From assembly GCA_020809705.1 (NCBI GenBank), contig CP085834.1, forward strand, positions 2,480,001 through 2,544,000: 64,000 nucleotides of DNA, written 5' to 3'. Below, piece after piece: positions 56,956 through 64,000 of the stretch; the first letter of the stretch is position 1; every line of letters starts with the position of its first letter. This DNA comes from Calonectria ilicicola. Lineage: Eukaryota; Ascomycota; Sordariomycetes; Hypocreales; Nectriaceae. The notes beneath the pieces are model-generated. The model was not told where the DNA came from. It ran no database searches and was given only the letters and a program-made list of their open reading frames with translations. Made by a program: the position numbers and the translations under genes.

Positions 56956-57200
56956 GGTATGGTGACATCGGATTTATGATTGAAGTTGGTCAGCTAGCAG
57001 CAATATTGAGAGAAGTCAATATTCGGTTGTATTGTTAATATATATCATCCATCCTCGGGCTCTAAGTATATAGTTGCTACCAGCTCATCAAAGACCACTT
57101 ACTACTCAAAACCACAAGATGAACAAATGAACATGTATCCACCAGGTTTGCTTTCAAAACCAACATGTCCACTGATCTGCCATATTTATGTAATCCAGCA

Positions 57201-57978
57201 TCAAATGGTCTTGCTGTACATAATTTCGTATAATTCCTCAAGTTCCTTGACAAAGTCCGTCTGATCTGACACGATGGATATGAGATCTTTGAGTGCAGAA
57301 GCTGGTTCGCCTCCCTCTTCCGGCCTAGTGAAGAGGAATGAGGTGTACTTTTTGAATACCGCTTTCATTTTTGGAGGGTCACTACCCCAGATTTCCTGCC
57401 ATTGCATCATTTGTGAGATGTCTGGAGACCGCAGTGGTGGGGTTTCGTCATACCTCAATCATACCCAGTATAGCCATTCCCCAGTGGGAAATCTCTGCTG
57501 CATTCGGAGCCCTTTTCATCGTTTCATAGATACCGATGATCTTGCAGAGTGCCGCTCTGGATTTCTCTTCGTCCTCGGCAGTCTCCAAAGGGGCGTCAAG
57601 AAAGCTAGAAAATTCAGCCCGGAGCTCCACATCATCCAGTGTCCGTATTATCTCATTGAGAGTGCTGTGCGTAGTACTGAGAGGGGCTTCTTCCCACATG
57701 AACTGCTCAATGGCTTGCCTGTACGAGGTCCTGATGCTAGGGCCAGCTTTCTCAAGAAGCGGTTCGAGCATTTCTTGCATTTTGGCACCCTGGTGAAAGA
57801 GCTCGAGCTCCTCTGGAGTCAGAGAGTCCATCACCGGCCCGAGAAATTCTTGGAAGACCTCTTCTCCCCCATGTTCATCGATGAGGCTTCCCACCTCCAA
57901 CTGGGGCTTGGATGCAGAAGACATGAGGATCATACAGGAAGTCAAAAGAAGAGTGAAAAGTGCTGAATTCATCAACAT
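57201..57978 (-). CDS. Secreted helical protein of unknown family
   Basis: Two exons (57978-57454, 57395-57201) encode 239 residues. The start at 57978 gives a signal peptide (MLMNSALFTLLLTSCMILMS then SAS); a TATATAAC element (58054-58062, this strand) supports it over an upstream in-frame ATG at 58041. The mature protein is acidic and almost wholly alpha-helical by composition (LTPEELELFHQGAKMQEMLE, ALKDLISIVSDQTDFVKELE), with a single Cys. The 57-nt intron (57396-57453) joins ILGMIE to EIWGSDPPKMKAVFKKY. I do not recognise the family. Secretion and small size make an effector-like or cell-surface role possible. Confidence 0.65.
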
Positions 57979-58867
57979 GGTAAAAGTAAAATGAAATGGT
58001 AATTGAGTGATGCTGAAAATGAATGACAAGAAATTAAACAAGACATTGAGCCAAGTTATATATGCGCATTTATCTTCATCACTCAGTCAGCCCAGATCCA
58101 TCCAAGAGCCCAAATGCTTCCTGCTGCTGAGGCTGGCAGTGGGTCAGAAACCTCTTGATTGGGGGATGAGTGAGCAAGAAAGTCCCACTTGAGCAGGGAT
58201 GTGACCAGGTTGAGCTTCCTACCGTGGTTTATCCAACGAATGATGGGGCGTTGTCAGCGTTGTCAGCATCACAGCCCCTCTATCTCAGGAGGTGTGGGAA
58301 ATGGCGCACATAAACTCACTCCCCTTTCATTCCACAGCTCGGGCCAGCTGGACCTCTAAGTGGTCAAAATTGGAGCGGACTCCTTGTTCGAGGAGGGGTC
58401 TGTTTAGTTGAACAACACCCCTCTGCCAACACAAGCTAGCTGCAAGCTCCCGACTTGGAATTACCCGCAACACCGCGCCCCGTCCATATTCACAGCCCCA
58501 GGATTCATCATGATAGCACGCATCCTAGTCACTAGGCGGGATGATAGGGAAGCCTGTCGGGGTCCCCATCGCCAAACCTTCTTTCTAGTCCAACTCTCGG
58601 GTAGGTCAGTCTAGGTCATGACAAAAGTGGCAAGAGTAGCAATGGGACTTTTTCATTCCCAAGATCTTAGCCTTGCACAAGTACTTAGAATTTTCAGTGT
58701 AGAAAGGAAAAGCCTGTATTTCTAGTCTAGGGGATTCCTTTAGTAGCGCAAGGATTTCAAGCCAATCGACCGTTTAGCTTTTACGATTGGGTATAACCGT
58801 TCCAGGCCACAAATCAATTTCATATCCCTGACCAACCCAGCTTTAAAACTAGCTTTGTAGAACTCAA
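57979..58867. other. Gene-free stretch
   Basis: About 0.9 kb between the helical secreted protein promoter and the rhodanese-like gene 3' end. No supported gene. Confidence 0.45.
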
Positions 58868-59624
58868 TCAATCTGAGTCAGCCATGTAAATGGTCTCATT
58901 TGGATTTTGAACACGAGGGTCTTTCCCTTCGGGTCGAGGTCCCAATCTCGTCGAGTACTGAGCCTGCAGCTTCTTCTTCAGAGCAGCCTGGGCTGCCGTG
59001 GTGTACGGTTGACGCCTGTGTTCATCTATTAACAAGTTAGTAATGGAGGATACCATGGATGAGGATGGGAGTCACGGCATACCTGGGATGTTTGGGACTG
59101 TGGATTTATTCCAATGGATGACACCTCCTTCAAGGAGAACTGCCGTTTGGTGGGTGCCCTGCGTCGCCTGTTTATACCAGTGAAGCATGGTTGGCGATCG
59201 CGTGGCGCCAGCTGAGCAATAAAAGACAACCAAGTCCGAGCCCGTTAGCCTCTGCCAGATGGTGTTATTCTGACGAATCAATGCGTTGAAGGCCTGCTCA
59301 CCGAAGCCCCCTTGAAAATTGTTCACATCACTTCCGTTCAAGCTGATGTGCATGGCTCCTCTGATTTCTTCGTCGTGCTCTAATGAGTTAATGGTATGAG
59401 AAGGTGACCTTGACGACGTCTTGGTGTAGTGGGAATGAAGAAGGCATACCTTCATCCGACTGGCAATCAATAAATGTAACTGTCCTGTGGTTGCGATGTT
59501 GAGAATTGAGTACATCGACTAAAATTTGCGGAGTGTAACCTGGGACCTTTGGAATATTGGCCATAGGATGTAGCCACTTCTTCTTGTCGAAGAGGTCAGG
59601 TTTAGGGAGCCAATTGCTTTCCAT
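58868..59624 (-). CDS. Rhodanese/Cdc25-like domain protein
   Basis: Three exons (59624-59450, 59380-59093, 59025-58868) give 206 residues. The rhodanese fold is seen in TPQILVDVLN, VTFIDCQSDEE, EIRGAMHISLNG and the active loop VVFYCSAGATRSPTM, where C113 and R119 form a C-x5-R loop; LLEGGVIHWNKS closes the domain. A seven-residue loop with Arg is the Cdc25/arsenate-reductase-type variant, able to accept phosphate or arsenate, rather than the six-residue sulfurtransferase loop. Activity (phosphatase, arsenate reductase or thiosulfate transfer) is open. The first ATG (59726) is rejected as start because a TATAAAAGC box (59732-59740) lies just beside it; the ATG at 59624 has a normal 100-base leader. 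No targeting signal. Confidence 0.78.
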
Positions 59625-59731
59625 TGTGTTTGAGGTAAATTGTTCGATTGCTAAATCCCTCTGGTCAATTGCGTGTATGGGTGTTTGGAGCTTGAGTGGT
59701 GTTCTGCCTGCTGGAAGACGGCTCACATGAA

Positions 59732-59740
59732 GCTTTTATA
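59732..59740 (-). promoter_or_regulatory. TATA box of the rhodanese-like gene
   Basis: TATAAAAGC on the minus strand, about 110 bases upstream of the ATG at 59624. It argues against the in-frame ATG at 59726 as start. Confidence 0.5.
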
Positions 59741-60639
59741 TTTGGGATGTGGTCGGCGCTCGCTTATTGTTAAACTCTGATTGGATAGCCAGGTTTTTGC
59801 TCAGCTGCTCTATTGTGGAGAAGGGGAGTGGACTTCCCAGAATACTGTTTGGTTGAGAGGTTGAGGGCTAAGCTAATTGTCTCAATATTAATCCCAAGGC
59901 AGCGCTATGGCGTGGTCGGGGGCGGCCTGATGACATGGGAAGATTAGATGGTTCGTTAGAGAGACAGGTCTAAAACACACGGACTGAACAAACTATTGTC
60001 TGACTGCATCACTAATTCACCCCACGTTGGAGCTGCCACTACAGCGCTAATCATTTCGGGCAACGGTCAGCCAGCCACAGATTGAGGAGTACAGGGGAGC
60101 CATTTGAAAGCGTTTTCCCGAGCCAATATCGCCTTCTCTCTTAATAATGATGACACTATTTGTCAAATAACCGTTGCGCCATGCAAAAGTGAAGTGAACA
60201 CTCCGCTAATGCGTAATGCATCGTAGGCTATATCCTGTTTGACACTGTTGATTTGCACGACTAACCAAATGTCCATAAAAATGGTAACTATTACTACCAT
60301 AGTACCCCTCACTTCCATGAAAAAATGGAAATGGTTCTATGATTATAGAGAAACACAAAGATTATGATAGGACAACTCAAACCATCAAGACCACCTTCAG
60401 ATCCAACCCAGAGAAAACTATGTAGTGAGCCTAACTCTCGCCTGAAATTAAATCTACATAACATAAATAAACAAGTGTTTCCAAATATTAGGAATCCTTG
60501 GCATAAATTCGGCGGCATTTATCTCCTTCGCTTCTGACAGGTGCAATGTGGATTGCGGTAAATCTAGAATCCGACCCAACAGCCTCTATGCAAGCACTAA
60601 GAGTTGATCAACGGGTTTCAAACACATAGAATTGAAATC
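59741..60639. other. Gene-free stretch
   Basis: About 0.9 kb without a supported gene, between the rhodanese-like promoter and the M43 relic. Confidence 0.4.
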
Positions 60640-61335
60640 GACTCACTCAGTTGTATTAGCCATCTGGGCAACTGCCTCTTGAGGTGGCAGGACATCCGTT
60701 GGTAGCATTGTAAGCCACAGGCGTGTCGCCGACCAAATCATTGTCCCCGCCACAGGTATTTGAGTTAGAGGGGCCAAGTAACCCCAGCCAACGTCCAACT
60801 TCACGGACTGCAACCAGGCCCTTGTCATGATCTGGATACAAGCCGCCGGGCAACGTGCTAAACTTGACCACCATCCATCATCCCTGGTGTCAAAAGCCCC
60901 ATCTTCTAGAGATGAGGCATATCCTAGGTCAGGTCCATGTACAGAAAAAGTGTTTCAAATCGGTAGTGCCGCTCTTCCGCAACATTCTTTTCATCGCTAC
61001 ATCGAATTTGTTGCCTTTTCTGGCATTACTGAACGTCTCTGCGTCCGTCGTTCTCGTAGTGCCAGCCAGTACAAAATTGATGGACATGGACTCAAAATAT
61101 TTATTTAGTAAGGATACTTGATCCCGCATCATTTCATCCTTTAAAGCGTTCGCTTGCTTTCACACTAGGCAAACAGTGATTCTGCTTACGGGGATATTGG
61201 CATGGTGGCAGTGCGGCTGGAACAGGGCACATTGCCGGCTGCTGCGGTCTCGTCTTTGGTCACAACGTGCCAATCAATAAAAACATTTGCGCCGGCGATA
61301 AGCGAAGGAAATGTGGCCAGGTATATGGCAGCGAG
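60640..61335 (-). pseudogene. M43 (pappalysin-type) secreted metalloprotease relic
   Basis: Pieces in different frames follow the order of fungal M43B proteases. From the 5' side: LAAIYLATFPSLIAGANVFI and DWHVVTKDETAAAGNVP (about 61232-61335), an intron-like spacer, RDQVSLLNKYFESMSINFVL and TTRTTDAETFSNARKGNKFD (61132-60929), a frame change near 60880, then VVKFSTLPGGLYP and CGGDNDLVGDTPVAYNATNG with CPATSRGSC (60874-60656). The zinc site HExxHxxGxxH reads VREVGRWLGLLG: all three His are replaced. The C-terminal quarter is missing. A stop interrupts the region where the start should lie. The gene is therefore dead; it once encoded a secreted protease of about 280-300 residues. Confidence 0.75.
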
Positions 61336-62407
61336 CTAAGACAGGGACTTCATCTTGGGCGTTATTTACGTGTACGTGGCTGTAATGCGATGCGATGTGT
61401 TATCAACAGAGAACTATATGACTCAAGTAGAATTGAGGTAATAGCCAAGGCAGTACTATCGCGAAATAGATTTTTCGTTACTCCTCGCTTTGGCGCAGAA
61501 TGAAATCGCTTATAACAGGCTAACAGCACGATCATTGTGATCATCGAGGTTTGTCTCAGTTGATCCGCGGCTCCTGAACCACGACGTGAATAAAAAGTCG
61601 CAATGTCTGCCTATCCAAACCTATCCATATATTTGATGGCGGACATTATGAATGGGTCGAAATTGCGCGCTGCAATAGACCACACTGGTAGTCCTTCTAA
61701 TATGCTCCGATCTGCAGGATCTCTTCACATTATTGAACTGATCGAGGTCATCTATCCGAAAAAGCGATTCTGGCGGAGAGAGAGCATTTTAACATTGCCG
61801 GTCGCTGAGCATTGCATAATTCTAGCACCAATTGCCTGTACAAGTGTGCTCATCAAAAGTGAGTAGGCTGAACCATTTCAAGTGACGAACGAATTATCTC
61901 GCTTAAGTCCATTAGCGTATGATGTGCTTGGGGTTGTCGTCCTCTTATTCTTTTTGCTGCTGCCAAAGCCGTAAGGTTGCCAATCACAGAACAGACGGCA
62001 CATCAGTACAGACGCATCATCATTTACCAAAGCCCATGCACTTATTATTTTAAAAAGACTTTTATACAGAGAACCGGCTTCTCAGAGTTCGAATTATGCT
62101 CATCCTCATACGATAGAGATATGCGGTTCTCTTGAGTTTTCTACCCGGTAGGCTTGACTAGGCGACTAGCCAGGCCAGAAAGGGTTCATCCATCGCGTTA
62201 TAGCCGCTGAATATTCTCATAGTCCTCTAATTTTCTCATCTCGGTGTAAAATTGCCCATATTATTGCTAGGCGTCTATTTCTAACTCTATACTCTATAAT
62301 CATGAGCGTGGGTCTATGGACAAGCTCCTCCGAAGCACAAACACTTGATAGCCATGTATCTCAACTGTTCTTCGCCCTTCATTTCCAGGTTTTGAATCTG
62401 TGGTAAA
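61336..62407. other. Gene-free stretch with an inverted repeat
   Basis: About 1.1 kb without a supported gene. AGAGAACCG at 62068-62076 and its reverse complement at 62124-62132 form a nine-base stem around a 47-base loop. The neighbourhood (TTTTATACAGAGAACC, TAGGCGACTAGCC) has the look of an old transposon or LTR piece, but no second copy is present to confirm that. Confidence 0.35.
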
Positions 62408-63443
62408 CTAGTTACCAGTCAAATCAGGCAGGTTGGTGGTATCAACGCCAATAGTGATGTAGCCCAAGACACCATTGCGGATATCCTTTCCATCAAGAGG
62501 GACAACCTCAACATCAGGGTTATATCCACCAGCGAAGCCAGAGTCGTAGATGCTATCGACGGCATTGGTGGTTCGGTTGATCTCAGTGTGGCTGACGTAG
62601 GGCTCAAGGGCCATCAACTCCTCGGAAACGGTCTCGTTGAAGTACAACTGGCCGATGGAGTTGAGGTTTCCGGTCGAGATGGTGCCATTGGAATGCAGCA
62701 CATAGTCAGTAAATACTATCGAGGAAAAGTTAGCAATCGTGAGAAAGAGGCTTCTCATTATATTTGGGCTCACCTTGGGCATGGATGTGAATCGTTCGCT
62801 CAACATAAAAGCCGGGGAAAATACTCTTCATCTCAAGCATTCCCTCATCGTTCGTGGGCCACATTCCACGCAGCCAAGTGGTATCGTCGGTGTGCAAATC
62901 GGTAGTACCAATCTGGAATTCCTCACCAGTGATGTTCAGCTCTTGGAGCAGCTGGACAAAGGGGGTGTTGGGGCTGCGGCCCGTGAAACTGGAGTAGCTT
63001 CCGGTAGCATTGCAGTGCCAAAGTGAAACGAGGGCATTAGGAAGAGGCTCGCAGGTTGCCATGTCAAGCACTCCGATATCAAGGACCATGGGTACACCTG
63101 GCTGGTCCTCGCTCATGTCCTGACGGAGGGTTTGCGATTGTGGCCAGTAGTAAGGGCCGGATGTGACGTCGGGTGCCAGGACGCAAGTGTCGTTTTGCAG
63201 GACATCGTAATATGGGGCCTCTGTGACGATTTCGTAGGTAGTGTTGCCAGATCTCTTCTCAAGCTCGAGATCTCTCTTCATCTGACTGCGGCGCTCGTAT
63301 CTGCGCTTGTTTAGCTTCGCAGCACCAGCAGCGCACCTCTTGGAAAGGCCTGCGTGGCGCTTCATCATGCCAGGTGACAAAGGCTCATGGGCCACAGCGC
63401 TGGTAGCGAGCGCTCCAAGAAGGGCAATATTTGACAGCTTCAT
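62408..63443 (-). CDS. Secreted intradiol ring-cleavage dioxygenase
   Basis: Two exons (63443-62774, 62715-62408) give 325 residues. The signal peptide is MKLSNIALLGALATSAVA; a basic pro-segment follows with several Lys-Arg sites (35-36, 46-47, 56-57, 63-64). The catalytic domain has the family order VTSGPYYWPQSQTLRQDM, DIGVLDMATCEPLPNALVSL then WHCNATGSYSSF, RGMWPTNDEGMLEMKSIFPG and FYVERTIHIHAQV. The predicted non-heme iron(III) ligands are Y150, Y213, H219 and H221. It should open catechol-type rings between the hydroxyls with oxygen, outside the cell, probably on lignin- or phenol-derived aromatics. The second exon carries two N-glycosylation sequons. A TATAAA element (about 63543-63548, this strand) sits about 100 bases upstream of the ATG. 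Confidence 0.9.
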
Positions 63444-64000
63444 TGTGAAAAGAACAGTTATGAAGGAAATGAGATGGGATAGAAGTGTGCGAGTGAGTAG
63501 CTGAAGGTGATATTATCCTTTCACAAAGGAAAATGCAAATATTTATATACAATTATTGTTCCAAATTTCACCCTGAACAATATGCTTCCCAGATATCCTC
63601 AGTCAAAAGGACCTCCGGAATGTGGCTTGAACACGGAAGTCGTATCAAGTGGATAGTTGTAAAACGCCCCCCACGGTATCGCAATCCCCAGCGGATCGCA
63701 TTGGAGTATCCATGCGGCGAGGAATCATAAACCACGAATCAAGGAGCCTCGATTTGCAAATTGCCGGCTCCATATACGGACCAACTGCCGATCCATACCT
63801 GAATGCCTCAAGTTCATCTCGCATCTCCGGTTCGGCTGACGTGGAATTCACCTTGGCGTCGTGGATCGGGGTTGTCTTACTGGTGGGTCTCGACGAGGCT
63901 GTTTATTATCAAGCATATATCATAGTAGAGCAAGATCGCACGCGATTGTCCGGACCAATCATGAATCTGAGAATAGGCATGAACTGGGTACACGACAGGG
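63444..64000. other. Upstream region at the window end
   Basis: About 560 bases with the promoter of the dioxygenase gene (GTATATAAAT on the minus strand at 63541-63550). No further gene can be supported before the window ends. Confidence 0.4.

Noticed and set aside
39230..59624. A secondary-metabolite gene cluster containing the oxidase, SDR, hydrolases and rhodopsin-like protein
   Set aside because: No backbone enzyme (PKS, NRPS, terpene synthase, DMATS), transporter or pathway regulator is present, and the tailoring-like genes are spread over tens of kilobases with unrelated neighbours.

Overview
The window is nuclear DNA of a filamentous ascomycete (Pezizomycotina; a Sordariomycete is a reasonable but unproven guess). 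The evidence is the many short introns (47-85 nt, mostly GTRNGT donors, CTAAC/CTAAT-like branch sites and YAG acceptors), TATA boxes 80-120 nt upstream of several start codons, widely spaced monocistronic genes, and gene families typical of these fungi: ankyrin STAND proteins, an AA9 monooxygenase, a secreted intradiol dioxygenase, a rhodopsin-like membrane protein and a giant DUF3638 protein. I saw no rRNA, tRNA, CRISPR or bacterial-style operon.

Layout. 0-8.4 kb: a kinase-ankyrin gene (minus), a secreted carboxylesterase (plus) and a small secreted protein with an internal duplication (minus). 8.4-18 kb: long gene-poor spacers around a But2-domain secreted protein and an intronless 1193-residue protein that joins a B-type dye-decolorizing peroxidase to a complete glycyl radical enzyme. 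18-20 kb: relics, including a truncated and frameshifted AAA+ ATPase abutting an opposite-strand fragment. 20-24.7 kb: an F-box-like protein, then a divergent pair (alpha/beta hydrolase, rhodopsin-like protein). 27-34.3 kb: an innate-immunity-like block with a small membrane protein and a divergent pair, nucleoside phosphorylase-ankyrin and NACHT-ankyrin. 34.8-37.3 kb: a secreted four-repeat protein with Kex2 sites and a 25-residue Cys-rich metallothionein-like peptide. 39.2-51.3 kb: an aldonolactone-oxidase-like flavoenzyme and the 3144-residue DUF3638 gene. 52-64 kb: a short-chain dehydrogenase, a siderophore-esterase-like hydrolase, a MITE, an AA9 LPMO, a helical secreted protein, a rhodanese/Cdc25-like protein, an M43 metalloprotease pseudogene and a secreted intradiol dioxygenase.

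The genes do not form an obvious biosynthetic cluster. The shared theme is an accessory, gene-sparse region rich in secreted proteins, STAND-type proteins and decayed genes. The two most interesting objects are the peroxidase/glycyl-radical fusion (14293-17874) and the Kex2-type repeat precursor with Cys-x12-Cys in all four repeats (34807-35547). All exon boundaries were read by eye from splice consensus and reading-frame continuity; each joined model has a length divisible by three.
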